Source: Pseudomonas frederiksbergensis
GTDB taxonomy: Bacteria; Pseudomonadota; Gammaproteobacteria; Pseudomonadales; Pseudomonadaceae
Direction: 5' to 3'
NCBI RefSeq assembly: GCF_001952935.1
Contig: NZ_CP018319.1
Coordinates: forward strand, 2,035,501 to 2,099,500
Length of the DNA: 64,000 nt
How positions within the stretch are numbered: the first letter of the stretch is position 1; the number at the start of each line of letters is the position of its first letter. The translations under genes and the position numbers were made by a program. The notes below the pieces were generated by a model. The model worked only from the letters and a program-made list of their open reading frames with translations. It made no database searches and was not told where the DNA came from. Shown in pieces: positions 37,856 to 46,973 of the stretch.

Positions 37856-38602
37856 ATGCAGAACTACAAAAAAATCTTCCTGGCGGCTGCCGTCACCCTG
37901 GCCTTCAGCGCCGGTGCCGCCGCCGAGACCTTGAAGATGGGCATCGAAGCGGCCTACCCGCCGTTCAACAACAAAGATGCCAGTGGCAATGTCGTCGGCT
38001 TCGACAAAGAAATCGGCGACGCCCTGTGCGCCAAGATGAAAGTCGAATGCACCGTGGTCACGTCTGACTGGGACGGCATCATTCCGGCCCTGAACGCCAA
38101 GAAGTTCGACTTCCTGATCTCCTCGATGTCGATCACCGACGAGCGCAAGCAAGCGGTGGACTTCACCGACCCGTACTACTCCAACAAGCTGCAATTCATC
38201 GCGCCGAAAAACGTCGACTTCAAAACCGACAAGGCTTCCCTGCAAGGCAAAGTGATCGGTGCACAACGTGCGACCCTCGCTGGCACCTGGCTGGAAGACA
38301 ACATGGAAGGCGTCGAAATCAAACTTTATGACACCCAGGAAAACGCCTACCTCGACCTGACTTCCGGTCGTCTGGACGCCATCCTGGCGGACAAGTACGT
38401 CAACTACGAGTGGCTGAAAAGCGACGCCGGCCGTTCTTATGAGTTCAAAGGCGACCCGGTGGAAGAAAGCGACAAGATCGGTATCGCTGTACGTAAAGGC
38501 GATGAGATTCGTACGAAGCTGAACACCGCACTGAAAGAAATCGTCGCTGATGGCACCTACAAAAAGATCAACGACAAGTATTTCCCGTTCAGCATCTATT
38601 GA
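37856..38602 (+). CDS. Polar amino-acid ABC transporter, periplasmic binding protein
   Basis: 248 residues with a signal peptide (MQNYKKIFLAAAVTLAFSAGAAA) and the LAO/HisJ-type ligand pocket (MGIEAAYPPFNNKD, GFDKEIGDALC, SMSITDERKQAVDFTDPYY). Two cysteines (C60-C67 region, ALCAKMKVEC) match the disulfide of HisJ. A basic amino acid such as lysine, arginine, ornithine or histidine is the likely ligand. It lies 13 bp after the ATPase gene. Confidence 0.94.
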   Translation: MQNYKKIFLAAAVTLAFSAGAAAETLKMGIEAAYPPFNNKDASGNVVGFDKEIGDALCAKMKVECTVVTSDWDGIIPALNAKKFDFLISSMSITDERKQAVDFTDPYYSNKLQFIAPKNVDFKTDKASLQGKVIGAQRATLAGTWLEDNMEGVEIKLYDTQENAYLDLTSGRLDAILADKYVNYEWLKSDAGRSYEFKGDPVEESDKIGIAVRKGDEIRTKLNTALKEIVADGTYKKINDKYFPFSIY

Positions 38603-38679
38603 TTCTGACCTGTCGGGCCGGCGCCGTTATCTGACGGCGCCAGTCCCTGGCATTGCCTGCGCGATTTGAAAAGAAATCC

Positions 38680-39372
38680 ATGACTATCGATCTCTACGGA
38701 TTCGGCCCGGCGCTCGCCGCTGGCGCGCTGATGACTGTGAAACTGGCACTCTCGGCCTTGTGCCTGGGGCTGGTGCTCGGTCTGCTCGGCGCCTTGGCCA
38801 AGACTTCCCCGTACAAGCCGCTGCAATGGCTTGGCGGCACTTATTCAACCCTGGTTCGCGGCATCCCTGAATTGCTCTGGGTGCTGTTGATCTATTTCGG
38901 CACGGTCAACCTGATGCGTGCCCTGGGCGAGTTCTTCGGCAAGCCCGACCTCGAACTCAATGCCTTCGCTGCCGGCGTAATTGCACTGGGGCTATGCTTC
39001 GGCGCCTACGCCACGGAAGTGTTTCGTGGTGCGATCCTGGCTATCCCCAAAGGCCACCGCGAAGCGGGTGTGGCGTTGGGGCTGTCGAAATTTCGCATCT
39101 TCACCCGATTGATCATGCCGCAGATGTGGCGCATCGCCCTGCCGGGACTGGGCAACCTGTTCATGGTCCTGATGAAGGACACGGCACTGGTGTCCGTCAT
39201 CGGCCTGGAAGAAATCATGCGTCATGCACAGAACGCCGTGACCTTCGCCAAACATCCATTTACGTTCTTCATGGTCGCGGCCTTCATGTATCTGGGCCTG
39301 ACAATACTGGCCATGGTAGGCATGCATTTTCTGGAAAAACGCGCCGCCCGCGGCTTTGTGAGGACGACGTAA
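38680..39372 (+). CDS. Polar amino-acid ABC transporter, permease 1 (HisQ type)
   Basis: 230 residues with five membrane helices and the EAA loop EAGVALGLSKFRIFTRLIMPQ that contacts the ATPase. The start at 38680 follows AAGAAAT and gives MTIDLYGFGPAL; nine upstream in-frame codons are not needed. Its stop shares one base with the next ATG. Confidence 0.94.
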   Translation: MTIDLYGFGPALAAGALMTVKLALSALCLGLVLGLLGALAKTSPYKPLQWLGGTYSTLVRGIPELLWVLLIYFGTVNLMRALGEFFGKPDLELNAFAAGVIALGLCFGAYATEVFRGAILAIPKGHREAGVALGLSKFRIFTRLIMPQMWRIALPGLGNLFMVLMKDTALVSVIGLEEIMRHAQNAVTFAKHPFTFFMVAAFMYLGLTILAMVGMHFLEKRAARGFVRTT

Positions 39373-40061
39373 TGGAATGGGAAGTCATCTACAAATGGCT
39401 GCCGAAGTTCATCCAGGGCGCCACCCTGACATTGGAGCTGGTGGGCATCGCCGTGATTCTCGGCCTGCTGCTGGCCATCCCATTGGGCATCGCGCGCTCG
39501 TCCAAGCTTTGGTACGTTCGCGCGTTTCCCTACGCCTACATCTTTTTCTTTCGCGGCACACCACTGTTGGTTCAGTTGTTCCTGGTCTATTACGGCCTGG
39601 CGCAGTTCGACGCGGTGCGCGACAGCGTCCTGTGGCCTTACCTGCGAAGCCCGTTCTGGTGCGCCACGGCCACCATGACGTTGCACACGGCGGCTTACAT
39701 TGCGGAGATTCTGCGCGGAGCGATCCAGGCGATTCCGCCCGGTGAGATCGAAGCGGCACGCGCATTGGGCATGTCCAAGGCCAAGGCGCTGTTTTTCATC
39801 ATCCTGCCGCGAGCGGCACGGATCGGCCTGCCTGCCTACAGCAACGAAGTGATCCTGATGCTCAAGGCCAGTTCTCTGGCGAGCACCGTCACTCTGCTGG
39901 AACTCACCGGCATGGCGCGCACCATCATTGCCCGCAACTACCTGACGGTGGACATGTTCTTTACTGCCGGTGTGTTCTATCTATTGATGTCGTTTGTACT
40001 GGTGCAGGCGTTCCGTCAGTTGGAGCGCTGGCTGCGCGTCGATGCCTGCCAAGGGCGTTGA
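39372..40061 (+). CDS. Polar amino-acid ABC transporter, permease 2 (HisM type)
   Basis: 229 residues, five membrane helices, EAA motif EIEAARALGMSKAKALFFIILPRA. It forms the membrane heterodimer with the preceding permease. Its 3' end overlaps the start of the methyltransferase gene by 20 bp, so translation of the latter is probably coupled. Confidence 0.94.
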   Translation: MEWEVIYKWLPKFIQGATLTLELVGIAVILGLLLAIPLGIARSSKLWYVRAFPYAYIFFFRGTPLLVQLFLVYYGLAQFDAVRDSVLWPYLRSPFWCATATMTLHTAAYIAEILRGAIQAIPPGEIEAARALGMSKAKALFFIILPRAARIGLPAYSNEVILMLKASSLASTVTLLELTGMARTIIARNYLTVDMFFTAGVFYLLMSFVLVQAFRQLERWLRVDACQGR

Positions 40062-41271
40062 TTCTTACGTGCTGACGGGCGAGGCCCTACTCGCCCGCTT
40101 CACGGCGCTGGATGCTTTTCTGACAAAGCATCAGGCGCTGTGGAAGCCTCGTCCATTTACTCACCTGCGGCTTCCGTGGGAAGCGCCCTACCCCGAGTTG
40201 TCTGCATGGCTACGCGGCAGGTCATTGGACGATGCGGAAAATGCTCATAACCAACCTGCTCTTCTGGAGGCGCCGGAGCCATTCGCTTCACTGGCGGCGC
40301 TGTCCCTCGAACTGAGCGCTGTAGCTGAATTGCCGCCTCACGCACTCGAAGCAGCTGGCCATCGGCTGAATGTCGATGTGCCGGGGCGCAAGTGGCAGCA
40401 GATCGAGGCGTTTGCCAGTCGGCTGGAATTTGCTGAGGCGCCGAAGCATTGGCTGGATTGGTGTTCGGGCAAAGGACATCTGGGGCGACGCCTGTTACAA
40501 ACCGGCCAGCAGCTCACTTGCCTGGAATACGACCCGGCGCTGGTCCTCAGCGGCCAGGCACTCAGTCAGCGTCATCATTTGCATGCGCTTCACGTCGAGC
40601 AAGACGTGCTCGCGCCGGGGGCTGCCTCTTTATTGAAGGCCGGCCACACGCCGGTAGCGCTGCACGCCTGCGGTGATCTCCATGTGCGGCTGATGCAACT
40701 CGCTAGCGCCACCGGTTGCAAGCAGCTGGCCATCGCCCCTTGCTGCTACAACCGGATCAGTGTGAGCAAATATCAGGCGCTTTCCTCTGCGGGTATACGA
40801 TCCGACCTACAACTGTCGCTCGAAGATCTCTCGCTGCCGATGAACGAAACCGTCACCGCCGGCGCTCGCGTCCGACGCCAGCGCGACACCTCCATGGCCC
40901 GGCGCCTGGGTTTCGACCTGCTGCAACGGCAACTGCGCGGCGTTGACGAATACCTGCCAACCCCGTCGCTGCCCAGTGCCTGGCTGGATAAATCCTTCGC
41001 TGATTACTGCCATCATTTGGCCGCGCTCAAGGAGTTATCCACAATCGGAGCGCACGATTGGCCAGCGCTCGAAGCTACCGGTTGGCAGCGACTGGCCGAA
41101 GTACGCAATCTCGAGCTGCTGCGCGGACTTTTCCGACGCCCATTGGAGCTTTGGCTGGTACTCGATCGAACCCTTTTCCTCTCCGAGCAGGGGTATGTGG
41201 TCCGCCTCGGCACCTTCTGCGAAACCCCGCTCACCCCGCGTAACTTCCTGATCCTGGCTGAGCGCCCTTAA
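40042..41271 (+). CDS. SAM-dependent methyltransferase, METTL25/Methyltransf_32-like
   Basis: 409 residues from the ATG at 40042 (MPAKGVDSYVLTGEALL). Motif I is WLDWCSGKGHLGRRLL (about residues 136-151) with an acidic ligand in LTCLEYDPAL. VALHACGDL and APCCYNR resemble the Pro-Cys-Cys loop of Methyltransf_32 proteins. RNA or protein is the likely substrate, unproven. It overlaps the last ABC permease gene by 20 bp, but a functional link to amino-acid uptake is doubtful. Confidence 0.78.
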   Translation: MPAKGVDSYVLTGEALLARFTALDAFLTKHQALWKPRPFTHLRLPWEAPYPELSAWLRGRSLDDAENAHNQPALLEAPEPFASLAALSLELSAVAELPPHALEAAGHRLNVDVPGRKWQQIEAFASRLEFAEAPKHWLDWCSGKGHLGRRLLQTGQQLTCLEYDPALVLSGQALSQRHHLHALHVEQDVLAPGAASLLKAGHTPVALHACGDLHVRLMQLASATGCKQLAIAPCCYNRISVSKYQALSSAGIRSDLQLSLEDLSLPMNETVTAGARVRRQRDTSMARRLGFDLLQRQLRGVDEYLPTPSLPSAWLDKSFADYCHHLAALKELSTIGAHDWPALEATGWQRLAEVRNLELLRGLFRRPLELWLVLDRTLFLSEQGYVVRLGTFCETPLTPRNFLILAERP

Positions 41272-41568
41272 AACGCCTCAACCTGTGGATAACTCTGTTG
41301 ATGAAATTATCGTGGATCCAATATATCCAGCTGTTTCGGGGCAGAAACACAACTGTTCAATTTTCGTACACCTGTAAAAAAATCGGAAAAACAGGCATTT
41401 GCGACCAAATGAGAACGGCTCCGCAAATTTGCCACTAAGCAGGTGCAGAACAGTTGCCGTTGTGCATAAGCATTAAGACAAAACAACATAACGACCGGCG
41501 AAACCTCAACTATCTTTGCCAAACGCCAGATTTTACTGGCGCTCAAACAGCAAGGAGCTGGGAAAATC

Positions 41569-42810
41569 ATGAGCACATTGAACAGTGCACAGGAAGCCGT
41601 CGATACCGTCGCCAACCAAGCCATTGATGCTGCGCTGCAGCAAACCTTCGCAGTGGGCGGCGCCATCATCAACAACGCAACGGGCGAGGTCATCGCTGCG
41701 CTGCACAACAACGTGCTGATGCCTTTCCCCGGCAGTGGCACCACGTACTTTCTACCTCATGACCCAACCGCCCACGGCGAGCGGCAATTGGTGGACTGGT
41801 ACTACGAAAACGTCGCGCCATTGAACCTGCCACCGCCCAATCAGTTGACCGTCGTCACCACGCTAGACCCGTGCGCCATGTGCGCCGGTTCGCTGCTGAC
41901 TGCAGGATTTAACGTCGCCGTCAGTGCGATCGATGACTACGCAGGCATCAACTACAACAGCCAGTTCACCTTTCCATCGCTGCCGCCGCAGATCTGCCAA
42001 CAAGCGCAGGCCACCTGGGGTTATTACGCGATTGCGGCGCCGGTCAGCCGTGCCTATCAGGGCTCGACCAGTCCGGTGTTTGCTGGCCAGACCATCGACT
42101 CGGCGGCTTACTTCCTCACCAGTTCGATCTTCTCCGCCAGCGTCAACACCGTCCGCGAGGCCAGCAACAACAGCGGTCTGCCGCCGGATCAACTGCAAAA
42201 CCCGGCAAACCTGCCGGCCAACAGCAAAGTCCGCCAGGCACTGACTGCGCTCAGCCCGTTTGCGTTGACTGTGCAATCGGCCAACCCACGTGACCCTGGC
42301 GCCGAGCTCGCTCCTCCCCTGCTGAAAACCGCGCAACAAAGCACGGTGTTCAACTCGGTGGCGCTGATCGATCCATTCGGCAACCTGCTGGTGTGCCTGG
42401 GAGGCGTTGAGAACCAGTCGCCGATTCGTACAGCGTTCATGGAAACGACCCGCAGCTACGCCGTCATGCGCTGGACCCTGATGAACGACCCCGACCCAGC
42501 GGTTCGCGCCCAGGCCGAGCAATACCTGACGCATCCAAAATACGGCACCTTCGTCTTCCTCTACGCCCCCGACCCCACCACCCCGCAGGCCGTGATGACC
42601 TTCGGCGCGTACGGTTCGACCATGGAAGGCCCGGTTCCACAGAGCTATCCGTCCAACCTCCAATACGTGCTGCTGCCGGGCAACACCACCGCCCAAGCGC
42701 TCTCGACACTGGCCCAGAACCTGCCACCGTTCTACACGCAAAGCGTGCAAGTGGCGCCCGCGCAGGTGCTGAGCCAGGACTTGATCAACGCGGTTAAAAA
42801 CGGCGTGTAA
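41569..42810 (+). CDS. Large nucleoside/cytidine deaminase-like protein
   Basis: 413 residues. The first 135 form a CDA-fold zinc deaminase with HGERQLV (HxE) and DPCAMCAGSL (PCxxC), both metal motifs complete. A further 275 residues form a domain I do not recognise (NSVALIDPFGNLLVCLGGVENQSPIRTAFMETTRSYAVMRW), far beyond the normal 150-170 residues of the family; one section resembles a second degenerate deaminase fold. No signal peptide. AAGGAG 12 bp upstream supports the start. The 297-bp region upstream is AT-rich with no recognised promoter. Confidence 0.75.
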   Translation: MSTLNSAQEAVDTVANQAIDAALQQTFAVGGAIINNATGEVIAALHNNVLMPFPGSGTTYFLPHDPTAHGERQLVDWYYENVAPLNLPPPNQLTVVTTLDPCAMCAGSLLTAGFNVAVSAIDDYAGINYNSQFTFPSLPPQICQQAQATWGYYAIAAPVSRAYQGSTSPVFAGQTIDSAAYFLTSSIFSASVNTVREASNNSGLPPDQLQNPANLPANSKVRQALTALSPFALTVQSANPRDPGAELAPPLLKTAQQSTVFNSVALIDPFGNLLVCLGGVENQSPIRTAFMETTRSYAVMRWTLMNDPDPAVRAQAEQYLTHPKYGTFVFLYAPDPTTPQAVMTFGAYGSTMEGPVPQSYPSNLQYVLLPGNTTAQALSTLAQNLPPFYTQSVQVAPAQVLSQDLINAVKNGV

Positions 42811-42939
42811 GGGGCTAAAGCAATTGCATCGCTCGGCCCCGCAGAAGCATCCGCGGGGCCAGCTTGACGCCTGCGCAAAAATAGTCTGAATTCAGGGGTT
42901 TACAGAACCAACCCAATCGCTATAATCGTCGCCCAACAC

Positions 42940-43015
<76 letters not shown>

Positions 43016-43057
43016 CATTAGGCTCCATTGCATTCCACCGAATGCTCTGGAAGCCCC

Positions 43058-43086
43058 GAAAACCCGCCCTTTGGCGGGTTTTTTCG
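43058..43086 (+). terminator. Terminator behind tRNA-Thr
   Basis: The stem AAAACCCGCC / GGCGGGTTTT with a CTTT loop is followed by TT, 43 bp past the tRNA. Confidence 0.85.
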
Positions 43087-43139
43087 TTCCAGGACCCTCT
43101 GTCGGGATCCAACAAAATCCCCCTTCCCCGAGGGTATGT

Positions 43140-43180
43140 TAGGGGTACTGCGATTTCCCGGTCAGGAGCGCGTACCCCTA
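43140..43180 (+). promoter_or_regulatory. Inverted repeat at the integrase start codon
   Basis: TAGGGGTAC (43140-43148) and GTACCCCTA (43172-43180) form a perfect 9-bp stem, extended by GCG/CGC across a bulge. The ribosome-binding site AGGAG (43164-43168) lies in the loop and the A of the start codon closes the stem. It could act as an operator or as an RNA hairpin limiting integrase translation. Confidence 0.6.
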
Positions 43181-44508
43181 TGCCACGTCTAGCGATCCCT
43201 CTCAGCGACCTGCAATGCCGCACGGCCAAAACCCGCGAACGCGCCTACAAACTGTTCGACGGCGGCGGCATGTACCTTTTCGTCAAACCCAATGGCGTGA
43301 AGACCTGGCGCTTGAAGTACACCAAGCCTAGCGGCAAGGAAGGTACGCTCATCATCGGCAATTACCCCATCGTTACCCTTTCCGTCGCACGACGTAAGCG
43401 AGACGAAGCCAAAGCGTTGCTGCTCGACAACCTCGACCCAATGGAAGAAAAGAAGAAGGCCAAGATCGTAGCCCAGCGGGCGGCACTGCTTTTCGAAACC
43501 GTTGCTCTGGAGTGGCACGCCGACATGTCCCGTCGCTGGACCGAAGGCCACGCAAAAACCGTAATGAGCCGACTGCGCACCCACGTCTTCCCGCTGATCG
43601 GCCAACGGCCCATCGCCGAACTCGATACCCACGACCTGCTAGAGATCACCCAGCGCATCAAGGAACGCGGCACCATGGATGTGGCGTTAAGGGTACAGAA
43701 CTACTTATCCACCATCATGCGCGGGGCCAAAAGGGCTCGGCAGATCACCATGAATCCTGCACTGGATCTGGCAGGCTCGATTCACGCGCCGCGCACAGTC
43801 CATCGCCCCGCCCTATCCCTCAACCGCCTACCCGAACTGCTACAACGCATCGACAACTACAACGGCCGCGAGCTGACGCGCCTTGCCGTCCTGTTGACGC
43901 TGCACGTATTCGTCCGCTCCAGCGAACTGCGCTTCGCACGATGGAGTGAGTTCGATTTCCAACGTGCCATGTGGGAAATCCCCGACACGCGCGCACCGAT
44001 TGAAGGGGTACGCAACTCCACACGTGGGACCAAGATGAACGGCGACATTCAAATGGTTCCGCTATCGCCGCAGGTCATCGAAATACTGGAGCGCCTGCGC
44101 AGCCTCAGTCGCTTTTCAGAGTTGGTGCTACCGGGCGATCACAAGTACTGGAAGCCCATGTCCGAGAACACGGTGAACACCATGCTCCGCAACGTCGGCT
44201 ATGACACCAGCAAGGACGTGTGCGGCCACGGCTTCAGGACCATGGCCTGTAGCGCCCTGCTGGAGTCCGGGTTATGGACCGACGCTGCCATCGAAAGACA
44301 AATGAGCCACAAGGAACGCAACCGCGTGCGTGCCGCGTATATCCACAAGGCCGAATTCCTCGAACAGCGTCGGCTGATCATGGCGTGGTGGAGCAACTAC
44401 ATCGACGCCAACCGCCATGGGCATGTGACGCCCCACGAGTTCGCTCACCCAGTCGGCGACAACATTACCGCCCTACAAAATAGCCGTGGCGCATCCAAAC
44501 GTGGGTAA
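43180..44508 (+). CDS. P4-type tyrosine integrase
   Basis: 442 residues: an N-terminal arm-binding domain of DUF4102 type (PRLAIPLSDLQCRTAKTRERAYKLFDGGGMYLFV), a core-binding domain, and a catalytic domain with Arg in HVFVRSSELRFARW, HGFRTMACS (His-x-x-Arg) and the nucleophile Tyr in RAAYIHKAEFLEQR. The start at 43180 follows AGGAG by 11 bp. It lies 165 bp behind tRNA-Thr in the same direction, the typical layout for integration into a tRNA 3' end. Complete frame, so the island may still excise. Confidence 0.93.
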   Translation: MPRLAIPLSDLQCRTAKTRERAYKLFDGGGMYLFVKPNGVKTWRLKYTKPSGKEGTLIIGNYPIVTLSVARRKRDEAKALLLDNLDPMEEKKKAKIVAQRAALLFETVALEWHADMSRRWTEGHAKTVMSRLRTHVFPLIGQRPIAELDTHDLLEITQRIKERGTMDVALRVQNYLSTIMRGAKRARQITMNPALDLAGSIHAPRTVHRPALSLNRLPELLQRIDNYNGRELTRLAVLLTLHVFVRSSELRFARWSEFDFQRAMWEIPDTRAPIEGVRNSTRGTKMNGDIQMVPLSPQVIEILERLRSLSRFSELVLPGDHKYWKPMSENTVNTMLRNVGYDTSKDVCGHGFRTMACSALLESGLWTDAAIERQMSHKERNRVRAAYIHKAEFLEQRRLIMAWWSNYIDANRHGHVTPHEFAHPVGDNITALQNSRGASKRG

Positions 44509-45411
44509 GCCAATGAGATCACCGGAGTCCGCCCTTCCACGCGGGTCCATCCAAGCGGGGCTGCAAAGCCGCCCTGCTTGGATGGACCTCATTTAAAAAA
44601 TCTAAAGCCCACACAACTGTCTGTGGAAAACCACGGATTTCCACCGGTGGATAATTTCATCCACAGCCGCAGAACTCTCGAAAATTCGAGCCTTGACCCA
44701 AAATATCCACAGGCGTAGAAAAGATCGGGCAAGCGCTGTCGTTGACAGCAACCCAGGTAGCCAGAACCTTTAAGGCTACGCCACACCGTGGTGGTTCACC
44801 CAAAGTGCGATTAGCGTCCGGCGGCTCGCACAGTCACTCACCGAGTGATGGATGCCTACTTCAGTCATTGCCATTGCGGCAAATACATACCCCTACCCAG
44901 CTGCCCTGCAGCAACCTATCCGCTTGGCCATTTCACTGCGCCAACCTGCGCCCGTCTCTTTCTCCCGGAAAGAGACGGGCGCGCCTACCACTGCTGCAGC
45001 CCAACTCGTACAAGGCTTTGCGGCATTCCCCCTCGTGACAATCGGCGTGACAAACACCGAAGTCACTAGCAACAGCGATGCAGATGATGGTGCCGCAGCC
45101 CACGGAATGGGCTGCACCTGACTGACAGTCAGGCATGCCCCAGTCATCGCATCACTGCCTTCACCCGACTCAGGATCTCGCGGCGTTGGTCTCGTCAGCC
45201 AGTGCAGCCTCCACCCGCCCACTTCTGCGTAAGTGTTCAGGAGGCCAGATCATGAAATGCCCAAGCTCCTGGTCGTAAAGAGCCGCCAGTCCCGCGTTAG
45301 TGGACAACCCTCACAGGCCGCAGGGGCCTTGATCCCTGATAACACTCAACATTCGTGGCGGGATGACGTGGGGAAAGTTTTAAAAGTTTTGGCTTCGAGA
45401 GGCGTTTAATC
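44509..45411. other. Gene-poor tract with strong inverted repeats
   Basis: 903 bp without a convincing gene. An inverted repeat at 44544-44588 (GGTCCATCCAAGC / GCTTGGATGGACC) follows the integrase gene. A perfect 15-bp stem lies at 44948-44982 (GCGCCCGTCTCTTTC / GAAAGAGACGGGCGC, loop TCCCG). A palindromic TTTCCACCGGTGGA-type sequence sits at about 44638-44652 among several TATCCACA/ATCCACAG motifs. Overlapping open frames on both strands (such as 44893-45222 on minus) lack ribosome-binding sites and known domains. Confidence 0.6.
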
Positions 45412-46392
45412 ATGGCATTGGTCGGTAGACGAGATGGGCGCAATTTTGGCTATGGTCGGCAATTGAGTTATGCCGGACCGCAGGCGTTGCAGAACATGTT
45501 TGGCGGCGGGCATTACGGCACGGTCAAGGCGCACAGTGATCGCTGGCAGGCGTTTGTTCGGTGGTGTCGGTCGGAGGATGGGCCGGGGTTCAATGATGCG
45601 CGGCAGATAGATCGGCAGACGTTGTTGGACTACGCCAGATTTCTGCGCCACGAGGTAGATCAAGGTGGAATCAGCATCGCTACAGCACAAAACCGATTGT
45701 CCAGTGTGAACCGGACTATGTCAGCACTTCGCGGTGACCGGAATGTGAGAGTACTGAGTCCGAGTAAAGCGTTAGGCATGCATCGCTCAAATATTCGTAG
45801 CAAGGCACCGAATGGCCAAGATCGCGCACAAGTAGAAAAGGTGCTTGAGGCGCTCTGCAGCCTTCAGCAACAGCGAGTCGCTGCAATCATAGTATTAGCC
45901 CGCGAAACCGGGATGCGATTGAGAGAGGCCATCCTAGCGGACCTGCCTCGACTTCAACGCGAAGCCAAGCTTCTTGGCAAGATCAATATCCAAGATGGCA
46001 CCAAGGGCGGCCGATCAGGTGCATCGGCACCACGCTGGATCACTGTGAACAATCGCATACATGACGCCTTGGCATTTGCCAGGGAGGCATCGCCAGGCAG
46101 AAGCCGCAACCTGTTGGCGCGAGAGGAGAGCTACGTCGAGTTCATGAAAGACGTCGTCCGAGCAGCCCGAAATGTGCTGCATGAATACGAGTTGAAAGGC
46201 TTCCATGAGCTGCGCGCAGCTTATGCCTGCGAGCGCTACGAAGAGATCACCGGGCATCCCGCTCCCGTCAATAGTCGCAACTGTTTCCAACAAGACCGAG
46301 CCATTGATCGAGAAGCCCGAGAACAAATCAGCCGTGAACTGGGGCACGGTCGTATCGACGTTGTCTCGGCTTATATCGGAGGCCGACCATGA
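45412..46392 (+). CDS. Second site-specific recombinase (Integrase_1-type)
   Basis: 326 residues of a tyrosine-recombinase type unlike the P4 integrase. An SAM-like core-binding region (HSDRWQAFVRWCRSEDG) precedes the catalytic residues: Arg in RETGMRLREA, His-x-x-Arg in FHELRAAYA, a late His in LGHGRIDVV and Tyr in SAYIGG. It is close to integrase-domain proteins of pseudomonad mobile islands. Its stop overlaps the next ATG by 4 bp (ATGA). Weak AT-rich ribosome-binding region (GAGAGGCG) 10 bp upstream. Confidence 0.85.
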   Translation: MALVGRRDGRNFGYGRQLSYAGPQALQNMFGGGHYGTVKAHSDRWQAFVRWCRSEDGPGFNDARQIDRQTLLDYARFLRHEVDQGGISIATAQNRLSSVNRTMSALRGDRNVRVLSPSKALGMHRSNIRSKAPNGQDRAQVEKVLEALCSLQQQRVAAIIVLARETGMRLREAILADLPRLQREAKLLGKINIQDGTKGGRSGASAPRWITVNNRIHDALAFAREASPGRSRNLLAREESYVEFMKDVVRAARNVLHEYELKGFHELRAAYACERYEEITGHPAPVNSRNCFQQDRAIDREAREQISRELGHGRIDVVSAYIGGRP

Positions 46393-46667
46393 GTAAGCCA
46401 TTCGATATAGAGCTGTTCTTGAGTGGCGAGCTGACCGGCTCAAGCGCGACTCGCCATCGACATATGCAGCAGGCAAAAATTATCCATGCAGCGATAGCTG
46501 AATACTGGCAGCGTGATAACCCATGGACGTGGCAGCGAAAACATCTCGCGTGGTTTCTGAATCACCGATTAAGAAACAAGAGTGAAGCTACCCGATACCA
46601 CTATGGGCTGACAATTCAGTTGCTCGTATCTCGGCTTGGAAAACGGTCATTACTACCCCCTAGGTAG
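46389..46667 (+). CDS. Small partner protein of the second recombinase
   Basis: 92 residues, translationally coupled to the recombinase. The segment KHLAWFLNHRLRNKSEATRY followed by HYGLTIQLLVSRLGKR looks like the SAM-like core-binding domain of tyrosine recombinases without a catalytic domain. A role as DNA-binding cofactor or directionality factor is inference. A terminator follows at once. Confidence 0.65.
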   Translation: MSKPFDIELFLSGELTGSSATRHRHMQQAKIIHAAIAEYWQRDNPWTWQRKHLAWFLNHRLRNKSEATRYHYGLTIQLLVSRLGKRSLLPPR

Positions 46668-46973
46668 CTGGCGGCCTCCCTTGGCATTTTGCCGGAGGCT
46701 TTTGCTTCTCAGGTGAGCCATCATCCGCAAGCAAGCCAAATCCACGAGATAAGCTATCTTTCACGGCGGCGACTGTCTGAGTCGACTGCTTGCCGATAGT
46801 GTTCATGACTGGACGGTACCGCCGTTTTTTTGGAGGGAGGGGGATGCTAAATGCACACGGTGCTTAAGGGAGACTCCACATTTCCCGGAAGAAGTTGTAG
46901 CCTGAAGGTAAGAAAATCCGTCCTTCGGGCGGTGGTGGTTTTCACCGCAGCATTAAATACCTAGAGGAAGGAT
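46668..46973. other. Leader region of the Gabija operon
   Basis: 306 bp containing the terminator above and the presumed gajA promoter. A structured leader is likely: CCGTCCTTCGGGCGG and GCGGTGGTGGTTTTCACCGC form adjacent hairpins at about 46919-46954, just before the ribosome-binding site GAGGAAGG. No defined -10/-35 pair was identified. Confidence 0.55.
46674..46703 (+). terminator. Terminator behind the second recombinase unit
   Basis: Nested stems GCCTCC...GGAGGC and GGCA...TGCC are followed by TTTT, 7 bp after the small gene. Confidence 0.8.

Noticed and set aside
41536..41551. Sigma-54-like element TGGCGCTCAAACAGCA before the deaminase gene
   Set aside because: The -12 box is poor and transcription would start inside the ribosome-binding site of the gene.
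44893..45222. 109-codon minus-strand frame, possibly Icd/Ash-like
   Set aside because: Only a vague resemblance in composition; no ribosome-binding site, and it contains the 15-bp hairpin.
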